64,000 nt of DNA from Bufo bufo. Lineage: Eukaryota; Chordata; Amphibia; Anura; Bufonidae. The notes beneath the pieces were generated by a model. The model had not been told where the DNA came from. It did not search any database and saw nothing but the letters and a program-made list of their open reading frames with translations. The stretch spans positions 39,693,114-39,757,113 of the forward strand of contig NC_053392.1 of the NCBI RefSeq assembly GCF_905171765.1, in the 5' to 3' direction. Positions 22,399 through 32,317 of the stretch are shown one piece after another (the stretch's first letter is position 1; each line of letters begins with the position of its first letter). A program made the translations under genes and the position numbers.

Positions 22399-23275
22399 AG
22401 GCCATACACAATTGCAAGACTAAGCACAGGAACAAGACACAAGGTACACAGAAGAAGACTGATGCTAGGTGGTGCTAGGAGATGTCCTGTGCTGGAAACA
22501 TGTGTATCCACAGTGAACAAAATCAAAGCAAAAAATCTCCAGCATTCTGTAAAAACTTCTTGGAAAATCTTAAACGATGAAATCCCAGACCTACGTGTTC
22601 TGGACTTAGTATGACTTAACCATGGTATACTGGTCTTATGCACCAACAATATCTTTTATGGTATCTGTAAACCTCACAGGTGCAGTAAAAAAGGAAAATC
22701 AGACTTCTTTATAATGTCTCTGAACTTCACAAGTGTTCAACAAATGTGAAATAAAAGAATTAACCCTATGTTATTTTCACATGATGTTTACTAAATCTTG
22801 TTCACATTATGTGTGTTCTTTAAGGATTTTCCAATAAAGAAGTGAAGTTCATTTTGAATTTGTTCACAAGGTGGAGGATCCTTGCTAGTTTGGGGCTGCA
22901 CTTCAGCCAATGTAGTTGGGGGTTTGGTCAGGATTAATGGAGTCCTTGATGCCGAAAAATATAGGCAAATACTAATCCATCATGCAATACTGTCAGGGGT
23001 CTGTTGGCTTTATTCTGCAGCAGGACAGTGACCCCAAACATACAACCAATATCCTTAAGAACTATGTTCAGCATAAAGAAGACCAAGGAGTCCTCAAAGT
23101 TACGATACGGCCACCACAGAGCTCTGAGCTCAACATCTTCCAGTCTTTCTGGGATTACATGACAAGACATGAAGGATTTGAGCAAGTCTACATCTACAGA
23201 AGATCTGTGGTTGGTTCTCTAGACCGCCCAGTAGTCAATACCACCCAGTCTCTTACCAGTGAGGAGCATTTTTAG

Positions 23276-24361
23276 GACTTTTTTTCTTTGTGCATGAACT
23301 GTAGATTAAAGCACTTTTCTTCAGGGCAAGAAATAGCTTGTATTTATTAAGAGATTCAATATGTGAAGATCTACCACATGTGAGATAACCTGTCGATCAA
23401 TGGAGGAGTGATCCTCAGGGTGATGTAGCCCTGTGGGGATCCTGAAGCCACAAAGTGCGTTCGAAGTGTCTAAATTCCTAATGAAATAATCTATGTTTTT
23501 TGAGTCCTGGGGGAAACTTGAGATTTGAGAGGAAACCCATACAAAAACATACAAACTCCATGCAGATGTTGCCCATGGTCGGCTTTGAACACGGGTCCCC
23601 AGCTCTGCAAGGCAAAAGAGCAACCCACTGAGCCACCATGTAATAATTCTGCCCACTAATAATAATGTAATGTTTCTGCTGGACTGCACATCTACTGAAA
23701 ATGAGATGACTCTGCTCATTCTGTCCCAGTTTATACAGCAAAGTGAGCCATAGAAAGCAGGAAATCTCAGCACATTATGAGAACTGCAATATATTTGGAT
23801 TTTATTTTATGAAGTCACATAAGAAACTCACAAGCAGATTATGTATTTTAATAAAAACCCGATGTCATTGTCTTATATGACATATTCCCTTTAATGGAAC
23901 TCTGATGGCTGCTGCTCTCAGAAAGAATAGACAATAATTGAGTCAATCATCTGACGACTGTGGCACCCAGAAGACATTTGGTTTTAATTGGAGAAGTAAA
24001 TGATTCATAGATAATTCCATTTACGAAAGTCATTTCGATGATAAGAATTTTTTCTATGTCTTTTCTGGGCAGCTTCTCTGTGCATGAATAATCTTCTCAT
24101 CCATTTCTTATCCCGAGCTGTACAAGTCACATCACTCCGTGCATCGACAGCTAGGAAACCTAAGACGAAGGAGAAACGAGCCTGCAAAAGAAGCAGCCAA
24201 GTGTGAATGCTACCAATGCCAGGATTCAGAACAGAATGAAGAAATCAGAGGAAACTTGGAATATTATTACTGGTGACAACTGGGAAGTCTGACAAGAAAG
24301 TTAAAAAAAACACTTGAACATAATAATAAAACACTAATGATAACAACGCTTCCATCTAAGG
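23276..24361. other. No gene apart from a SINE fragment
   Basis: Apart from the SINE-like stretch at 23497-23640, nothing recognisable was seen. Short open frames overlap the SINE and are not genes. Confidence 0.55.
23497..23640 (-). mobile_element. tRNA-derived SINE
   Basis: On the minus strand the element begins CATGGTGGCTCAGTGGGTTG (A-box region). A B-box-like GTTCAAAGCC follows, then the widespread phrase CATCTGCATGGAGTTTGTAT and a GGGTTTCCTC tail. This order is typical of tRNA-derived SINEs of fishes and amphibians. It is old and not a tRNA gene. Confidence 0.7.
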
Positions 24362-24523
24362 CAGTGATGGCTAACCTCCGGCACTCCAGCTGTGGTGAAA
24401 CTATGACTCCCAGCATTCTCCATTCATTTCTATGGAGTTTTGAGAACAGCTAAGCAAGTATACCTTGTATCTTGGGAGTCGTAGTTTTACCACAGCTGGA
24501 GTGCCGGAGGTTAGCCACCCCAG
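24362..24523. mobile_element. hAT MITE (162 bp)
   Basis: The ends CAGTGATGGCTAACCTCCGG and CCGGAGGTTAGCCACCCC pair, and inner arms around CACTCCAGCTGTGGTGAAAC also pair. The flanks ATCTAAGG (24354-24361) and ATCGAAGG (24524-24531) match at 7 of 8 bases. Same family as 28473 and 12828. Confidence 0.85.
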
Positions 24524-24989
24524 ATCGAAGGCATTTATGACATATCCACAGGATATGTCATAAATAGTTGTGGCTTCCTCCTCTGGTTCCTTGGCCTCTG
24601 TTTGCAGGTGCAAAGCCATCGCCAGCTTCGAGCAATGCTTTCTCTGCATTTTCTGAAACTTGCACAAACTTTAATGAAGAGATTTATGTGTAGCAACCTG
24701 AGAGGCTGCCCTCACAATGCGTGAAGAGCCTGTCACAGTGCTATGCATCTGCAATGAGTGCAGAGGGGGCTGGAACCAAAATTTAGGAGACTGCTGGGGA
24801 AGCTGTTTCAGCCTGGGCAGAAAAAGGCCTGGCAGAGTGTTAGGGTGAGAAGTGTGTCCTGGACAGAAAAACCGCAGCAGGATTGTCTGTAGAGAGTAAG
24901 GTAGTAAGAACCAGCCACCAAGCATGTCCTGTTTTAGAATGAGACCTCCAATTTCTGTGCTGGTTGCACCTTTCACGCTGTCTAGGCTC
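24524..24989. other. No recognisable feature
   Basis: No coding or structured sequence could be supported. Confidence 0.55.
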
Positions 24990-25455
24990 ATTAAGAATCT
25001 GTGTACTGACCTTGGCTTTGTTTCTGGATTAACCCCCCATCTGCTGAATTGGCTTCCACTGGTTCTCCTGGTATCCTAACTGTGGCTTGATTTCTGAATT
25101 AACCCCTTATCTGCTGAATTGGCTTCCACTGATTCTCCTAATATCCTGAATGGGGTTAGTTTCTGGATTAACATCTCATCTGTTGTTTTGGAACTATATG
25201 TTTGTACTGGTTCTGACCCTGCTTATCTACTACTCTTTGGTCCCTCTTCATTCTAGTAGGTCTACTTATAGCGAGCTTGCACCAGTTTTCTGCTCCTTAC
25301 TCTGCAGATGTATCCTGAGCAGCAGGCACTGGTGAAGAACCTAGGGGTAGCCTTAGCTTCCTAACAACCAGAAGTGGTTAAGGTAGACTTGAAGCAGTTT
25401 CTGAGTTTGCTGGTTGTGGTTCCGGACAGTGACCATAGTGTTTCCTTACACTTAT
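24990..25455 (+). mobile_element. LTR fragment related to 6673-7323
   Basis: The phrase TTTCTGGATTAACCCC and its surroundings occur three times in slightly changed tandem form. The end GTGGTTCCGGACAGTGACC with TTTCCTTACA parallels GTGGTTCCAGATGGTGACC with TTCATAACA in the solo LTR. The 5' part is missing. Confidence 0.5.
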
Positions 25456-26865
25456 TCCACCACTTACGTCAGTGCTTATTGCTGCCATTCACCTGCATCC
25501 AATATTGAGCCTGATAGGTCAGAATAGTCTTCCTAGTCAGATAAAGGGGATTTGGTGGTCCTATCTGCAAAGTATGGCCATGCATGCTGGCTGTGTAAGG
25601 GTTCAAGGGTTTTCAAAAAGTAAAGCAACTATTTATAAAGAAGAATATCCAGTACGCAGATGTATACATTTGGTTAAAGACCCCAATTTGTCATGAAACA
25701 TATTAAATACAATATTGTGACATGCTAGCAAAACTCTTGACAGGCTGCAATTCACATCACATCCACTGGGTGGCAGGACACAGACCCATATAGCATAGAC
25801 ATCTCCTGACAGAGTATTGCAAATTCATGTTGCTTTGAAAAGCTGGATATCTCGCGCCACAGACGTATCAGGACATGTCCAATCCAAGAGAAAAGGGAAG
25901 GAAGGACACACCTGTATGTTATTTACCACTGCTTATATAGCGCCTACATATTCCAAAGAGCAGTACAGTAGCAGTGCGAACCACCGCCTTTTTCTAAAAA
26001 TAAATTCCGCATTTCTATAACATTGCGAGGTATGAAAGAAGAAGAATATAAGACTAAGGTGTCTTTAAGACGAACGTTGGTGCTTGAGAAACACTAGAGT
26101 ACTGAATGCATGGCGGAGACATGTAATTCTACGGTTAGCTTTTCAAGCCAGTATCTCATACCTGCAAAACTTGCAATTACGCCTTATCAAAAACACTGAA
26201 TATGCTAAAAAACAATTTCTTTCAAGTGCCGTGAATACCGGCTTCAATCATTTTTCTCTCCCTGCAGGTGATGTAAATCCAAATGACTATCTATGTTTTT
26301 TGGGGGTAATATCCTTTCTCCGAGGATCTGTAACTGTGCAACTCATTTCCCATTACAGTCATGGAGCTATAAATGAGGCCATATTCACATTTTCTTTTCT
26401 CTTTTGTATTCTCTGTCGAAAACAATTACAACGATTGAAGTGACTGTAGGAGAAGAAACTCCTGGAGACCTTGCCTCTTCAAGAGTCTCCTCAATTACGG
26501 TAAATAAGCTCATTTCACCGAACTAGAAATGCTTGTACTATGAACTAAAAAAATATAGATACAACAAACAGTAATTTATTAAAGGGCTGTCCAATTCATT
26601 GACGAAAAAGAAAAGCTGCAAATACAATATGCAAAAAAAAAAAACACACCACTTATCTCTTCCGATTCCATGCCGATCCAGCGCAGATTCCCCGGTGGTC
26701 TACTTCAAGTCTTTGTTTACAGGCTGCCAGCAATGACTTGCCGTGCAGAACGGCGGAGTGGGGATGTCAGTAGTACGGCATGTCAGTGCTGTGCAGTGGT
26801 CACATTCCAGATCGCAAACAACAACCGACAAGAAAACACCTGAAAGTTACTAAATCCCAAAGATA
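25456..26865. other. No gene
   Basis: No convincing coding sequence was seen. A short repeat tail with TATATAGCGCC lies at about 25938. The frame at 26084-26443 has no domain features. Confidence 0.55.
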
Positions 26866-26867
26866 TA

Positions 26868-28445
26868 CACTGCTCAAAAAAATAAAGGGAACACTTAAAC
26901 AACACAATGTAACTCCAAGTCAATCACACTTCTGTGAAATCAAACTGTCCACTTAGGAAGCAACACTGAGTGACAATCAATGTCACATGCTGTTGTGCAA
27001 ATGGGATAGACAACAGGTGGAAATTATAGGCAATTAGCAAGACACCCCCAATAAAGGAGTGGTTCTGCAGGTGGTAACCACAGACCACTTCTCAGTTCCT
27101 GTGCTTCCTGGCTGATGTTTTGGTCACTTTTGAATGCTGGTGGTGCTTTCACTCTAGTGGTAGCATGAGACGGAGTCTACAACCCACACAAGTGGCTCAG
27201 GTAGTGCAGCTTATCCAGGATGGCACATCAATGCGAGCTGTGGCAAGAAGGTTTGCTGTGTCTGTCAGCGTAGTGTCCAGAGCATGGAGGCGCTACCAGG
27301 AGACAGGCCAGTACATCAGGAGACGTGGAGGAGGCCGTAGGAGGGCAACAACCCAGCAGCAGGACCGCTACCTCCGCCTTTGTGCAAGGAGGAACAGGAG
27401 GAGCACTGCCAGAGCCCTGCAAAATGACCTCCAGCAGGCCACAAATGTGCATGTGTCTGCTCAAACGGTCAGAAACAGACTCAATGAGGGTGATATGAGG
27501 GCCCGACGTCCACAGGTGGGGGTTGTGCTTACAGCCCAACACCGTGCAGGACGTTTGGCATTTGCCAGAGAACACCAAGATTGGCAAATTCGCCACTGGC
27601 GCCCTGTGCTCTTCACAGATGAAAGCAGGTTCCCACTGAGCACATGTGACAGATGTGACAGAGTCTGGAGACGCCGTGGAGAACGTTCTGCTGCCTGCAA
27701 CATCCTCCAGCATGACCGGTTTGGCATTGGGTCAGTAATGCTGTGGGGTGGCATTTCTTTGGAGGGCCGCACAGCCCTCCATGTGCTCGCCAGAGGTAGC
27801 CTGACTGCCATTAGGTACCGAGATGCGATCCTCAGACCCTTTGTGAGACCATATGCTGGTGCGGTTGGCCCTGGGTTCCTCCTAAGGCAAGACAATGCTA
27901 GACCTCATGTGGCTGGAGTGTGTCAGCAGTTCCTGCAAGACGAAGGCATCGATGCTATGGACTGGCCCGCCCGTTCCCCAGACCTGAATCCAATTGAGCA
28001 CATCTGGGACATCATGTCTCTATCCACCAACGTCACGTTGCACCACAGACTGTCCAGGAGTTGGCAGATGCTTTAGTCCAGGTCTGGGAGGAGATCCCTC
28101 AGGAGACCGTCCGCCACCTCATCAGGAGCATGCACAGGCGTTGTAGGGAGGTCATACAGGCACGTTGAGGCCACACACACTACTGAGCCTCATTTTGACT
28201 TGTTTTAAGGACATTACATCAAAGTTGGATCAGCCTGTAGTGTGTTTTTCCACTTTAATTTTGAGTGTGACTCCAAATCCAGACCTCCATGGGTTAAAAA
28301 ATTTGATTTCCATTTTTTTATTTTTGTGTGATTTTGTTGTCAGCACATTCAACTATGTAAAGAACAAAGTATTTCAGAAGAATATTTAATTAATTCAGAT
28401 CTAGGATGTGTTATTTTTGTGTTCCCTTTATTTTTTTGAGCAGTG
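26868..28445 (+). mobile_element. Tc1/mariner-type element, second family
   Basis: The inverted ends CACTGCTCAAAAAAATAAAG and CTTTATTTTTTTGAGCAGTG are flanked by TA (26866-26867 and 28446-28447). The 1578-bp element holds one transposase frame with a late frameshift. Its ends differ from those of the 2850 element. Confidence 0.95.
27165..28168 (+). pseudogene. Tc1-type DD34E transposase, late frameshift
   Basis: I chose the ATG at 27165 because [17 protein letters not shown] begins the helix-turn-helix domain. A basic arm (GGGRRRAT) follows. The DDE core shows D in FTDESRF, D in RQDNARPHV and E in NPIEHIW, with 34 residues between the last two. After DIMS, at about 28019, an apparent 4-base loss shifts the frame. 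That frame ends at 28074-28076, while the original frame continues to TGA at 28166-28168. All catalytic residues precede the shift, so only about the last 45 residues are replaced. Confidence 0.92.
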
Positions 28446-28472
28446 TAGTTTTACAATTCTAACAGTCTAGAG

Positions 28473-28619
28473 CAGGCATGGCCAACCTGTGGCTCTCCAG
28501 CTGTTGTAAAACTACAACTCCCACCATGCCCTGCTGTAGGCTGCTATCTGTAGGCAGTCTGGGCATGCTGGGAGTTGTAGTTTTGCAACAGCTGGAGAGC
28601 CTCAGGTTGGCCATCCCTG
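28473..28619. mobile_element. hAT MITE (147 bp) with perfect TSD
   Basis: The inverted ends are CAGGCATGGCCAACCTG and CAGGTTGGCCATCCCTG. GTCTAGAG flanks both sides (28465-28472 and 28620-28627). The arms around GTTGTAAAACTACAACTCCC pair, so the element can fold end to end. Confidence 0.92.
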
Positions 28620-28627
28620 GTCTAGAG

Positions 28628-28998
28628 GATGCTCACCAATTGCTCTGGAGCCTGACCCACTGCCCACCCTTCAGTGTGAATACAGACCTAAGTATTAATG
28701 AAAAAATGGCTGGCTCACCGTAATTTGCATTTGCGTTCTCATAGTTTGTTACAATGTGTCAATGTTCTTAGATAGGTTGTTATTCCAATTTGCAGTTAAT
28801 ACATGTTGCGTGCACACATATTATGTTAGTAAAATGTTTGGTCAGTCCACAATTGATTTCACCAGCATTTGGTGTCTTATATTACTCGCGATAGTGATCA
28901 GCCCACACTGCTTTCTCTCCGACTCTCTCCGACTTTTTTTCATTAATACTTAAATCCCAAAGATGTCCGTCTTGGTAATGACCAAATGGCTTGTCATG
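28628..28998. other. No recognisable feature
   Basis: This AT-rich spacer lies between the MITE and the LTR element. Nothing in it could be supported. Confidence 0.6.
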
Positions 28999-29002
28999 CT
29001 AT

Positions 29003-30147
29003 TGCGGTACGCCAGACCTGCAGGGTAATGCGATTGTGAGGTCACGGTCAATGGCAAGCGAGGGTCACTCACAGTTATATATGGAAACCCTGGGCAGGCG
29101 TACAGCAGTGAAGGAGAGGCTGGCACAAAAGTCCTCTGGGGCACACTCTGTATTTAGGGACCAGGCCTGGTGTTGGATGAGGTGCCCTGGATGTTGCAGG
29201 TTTTTATGTGCCTGGGGCAAGGTCCCTTCAAGGTTCGTGACGCCAGTGCCAATTGGACGGTGGCACACCGTGTAGTGATAGGTGAAATAATTGAGGAATC
29301 AGTAGATAAACCAAACGTCTTTTTACTTGAAGAAACGGTTTACACTTTGTACATACAGTTCAGTTGGGCAATGATGGTAGTGCAGTTCCTCAGACAATAC
29401 TTAACAAACAGGTAGACTTCAGATGGCGGCAGGAAATAAACAGACAAGATACTTGGAGGAACCCAATGGTGATTGCTTTACAGTGCAACCCTGCTCTATC
29501 CCCTTCAGCTATTCTAGCTGGCTGGATGCCAAGGCCCGGATGCCTAAATGCTGGCTTATGTCATTGGTATATCGGTTCTTTCTCCAAGATCGCACTTGCT
29601 GTATTCTATATAACCTCCGTCCATCATGGTACTTATCTGACCTTGAATTGTCCTGAATTGCCTGGAGGGTATTGCTGATTTTCTCCCAGGAGGTGCTATC
29701 CTGCTACTGGGGCGTCTTCAGAGCTAACTAAGGCTCTCTTGCTCCACAGGTAGGCTAGGAACCTTCTACTAGCCCCCTGGTTACAGCTAACAGCCTGGAC
29801 TGTTCAGCTGCATGTCAGGTGCAGGCTCTGGCTTGAGCCTTCTCACTGTCCCTGCAGACTCCTGACCTTGAACTCGAATCCACTCCAACCCCCTTCTCCT
29901 GTCTGGGCCTGAGTACTTATACCAGGGCTACTCTAGCTCCCTCTAGCGTCTAGGATGACTAACTAAAGAGACTAGGCCTGATAGTACATAATACAGGGAA
30001 AAACATTACATATGAAAAACAATACTTTACAATTTACATAAAATATGCACAATTGGAAATGACACTCCTGTCCCTAGTGAAGAGAAGTCACGCACACCCC
30101 AATTGACCCTCGTGTAGTGCCCACGCTTAGTCCGTGAGGCCACTACA
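29003..30147 (-). repeat. 3' LTR of the minus-strand element
   Basis: This 1145-bp LTR is nearly identical to 35013-36141. It keeps about 22 bases around GTGGCACACCGTGTAGTGAT that the other copy lacks. Confidence 0.92.
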
Positions 30148-30954
30148 TACCCCCAAGCTTTAACGTTGCCCGACCTCGGCGCAACCTGGAGGGGCCCTGC
30201 CCAGCTGGATACTGCACCTGAAAAAGAGACCAAAAAGCAAAGCAGGAAACACATCTACATTTGCAGAAGCACATTACATGCACAAATCAGGCAGTTCCAA
30301 CTGGCTTAGGAACAAGTACTGGTGAAAAGGGGCGTCGTTCTTTTCTCACAGGATCATATGAGGGAACAGGGGCGCTGACCTGGCACAGCGTAACATTATG
30401 ACCAGGATAGTCCATCTGTGCAAATTGTCCTTAAGAGAACAGCAGAACACGGTAAAACAATTTAAAAGTTCTTGGAGGCTCAAAGAACAATTATGAGTCC
30501 GTACCCAGGCTCCTTTATTATAAATCACAGAGGCTCGCGTGCAGTGGAGTCCATCTCTGGGCACATTCCTTTAAAAACAAAGATCTCAGAGGCTCAGGTA
30601 CTTTTGAGTCTATCACTGGGCACGTATCCTTGGAATTCCGTTGCACAATAAAATGACATAATATAAAACAAGTGCTGTAATACCCCTGATCAACCTGAAA
30701 AGGGGGTTAAGGGTAAAAGGTGCAACAACGGAACAGGCACAACTTGGTGTGTGATAGTAGAAGCAGGCAGGAGGTCCTGGAAACAAACATGGCTTTGCTG
30801 ACTTTATTATTTCAGTGGGTGACCACTACCACTGAGCCGTGGGTAAACTGGCAGCAGCAACAAAGGACCATAACACGAGGACTCCTGTCCTGGAAGGGTT
30901 AAATTTTCAAAAGTCATCCCTTGGCAAAACAAATCAAAGGCCTAGCAGGCTAAT
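30148..30954 (-). other. 3' untranslated part of the LTR element
   Basis: Next to the LTR, minus-strand AAAGCTTGGGGGTA is the likely polypurine tract. No coding sequence could be supported between it and the stop codon at 30955-30957. Confidence 0.6.
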
Positions 30955-32309
30955 TCACAAGGGCATATCATAGTTACCCGGCTCTGCTGGCAAATAAGGC
31001 CTGTAGTAATCCTCCACAGGTGGATGTGCCCACATTACAGTGTTAGGGGGCAGCTGCAGCATGAAGGGACCCCTAATAGGTATCGGCCCCATAGGCCTAG
31101 GGGTAAGGACGTTTGGGGACCGCACCGGTCCAGGCATAATTATGGTAGGCTGTGGAATGACTGACTTTGGGCAGCAAGTCACAGGGTTAGAGGGCCGTCT
31201 TGGGGGCACCGACGGAGCGGAGGTAGTAGAAGGTGGTCTACGGGTGGTGACAGGCACCCTTACCTCGTCCTGCTTAGGCGGCGTCTGGATCCTGGCGGTG
31301 GCAATCCTGCGCAGCTCCCGCAACTTTTCTTCCAGACAGACGATCTGGTCACCTATGCTTTCAGTCTCAGAATCGCTGTCCTCTGCTGTCGCCGCCGGCG
31401 CAGGTACAGTGCAAGATGCATCGGACGTGTCCGCTGCAGGTTCCGGTGGCGCATCTGGTCTCCTACCCTTCCGGATATTCTCCAGGGTAACGCGGAGTCC
31501 TTTTAGATTATCCATGTCCTGGATGGTTTTCTCCCGGCGAGGCAGCTCGGGGGACGGATAGGGACTCACCCATTTCTCCAACACGGTTGGCTGCCAAAAC
31601 ACATTAGGACCAATGAAAGAGCCCCGCTCTTGGAATGCGTGATGGGCCGGTTTTGGAGAGCGCTCAGGTTTGCACTCGCAGCCAGAGTAGTCCTCATCTG
31701 CCTCCCAGTCCTCCGGTTCCTTCTTGGGACGGGTCACGGCAGTAGCATATGGGCCTCGCAGGCTCTTGGCAGGGGTGAATTCCACTTCCTCTCCCTCGCG
31801 GAGGTTATGTAGATGCTCAGGGAGGTAACCTCTCTTGACAGACCTCCGGTTGACGTATAAGTCTCTGCCAGTAATGTGGTCTTGTATGAAACCCGTAGCC
31901 ACGGGTCTTATCGAAGGACAAAACCAACCCCTTTCTCCTTTCCAGGCGGGGTTGGGTATTAGGGTGACGCTCATCAATAGACTTGGTCAGTTCTTCATAG
32001 TATATTTTAGTTTTAGTATTCCTCTTTATAGCAGCCTCCCGAATCTCTGCCATTAGTGCTGACCACTTGAACGAGGGCTGAAAGAAGTCTCTCCAGGAGC
32101 TGTGGTAGTGCTCCGGTTCTTTCCCCAGTGGCGGGCAGGCGGGTCTCTCCGGTCCCGGAGAGTAGGCCGGTGGAGCCTCCTCTGGCTCTACACCCATGTC
32201 ATCCGTCTTTAATAGAGCAGGCGCGGACATCCCAGCAGAGCAGTCATTACTCTCCAACATGCTCGATCCTTCTCTGGAGAGCGACAGGGTGGCGCCAATA
32301 AGTTCAGAC
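30955..32309 (-). pseudogene. Gag-like protein with cold-shock-like domain, main part
   Basis: The reading frame begins at 34654 and is cut by the hAT element; this is the rest, in the same phase. It would total about 476 residues with the hAT and one extra base discounted. Seen in order: a PPAY (PPxY) motif at about residue 72-75; a segment resembling a cold-shock domain from about 150 to 220; an acidic stretch (DSDSETES); a likely coiled coil (IVCLEEKLRELRRI); and a Pro-rich C-terminus. The cold-shock likeness rests on KGLVLSFDKTRGYGF (RNP1-like), then DLYVN (RNP2-like, His replaced by Asn), LREGEEVEF and AVTRP. One extra T near 31888-31891 shifts the frame inside the domain. PPxY is typical of retroviral Gag late domains; the rest is inference. 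I know no LTR element described with this domain. Confidence 0.72.
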
Positions 32310-32317
32310 AGATCCTC

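Larger units (their letters stand above)
21560..23275 (+). pseudogene. Decayed Tc1-type transposase region, interrupted
   Basis: A second, older Tc1 lineage. Translation near 22860-23230 in mixed frames shows Tc1 transposase features: a GGGSLLVWGCTSA-like block, LQQDSDPKHT (second catalytic Asp) and a diverged SELN...FWDYM in place of the PDLNPIE-LW region. Stops and frameshifts are many. The left part at about 21560-21880 continues after 22399 once the 518-bp insertion at 21881 is removed, because the same 14 bases flank the insert. Terminal repeats were not located. Confidence 0.75.

Noticed and set aside
31040..31561. Plus-strand 173-codon frame
   Set aside because: It lies opposite the Gag-like gene on the minus strand, whose domains explain the sequence.
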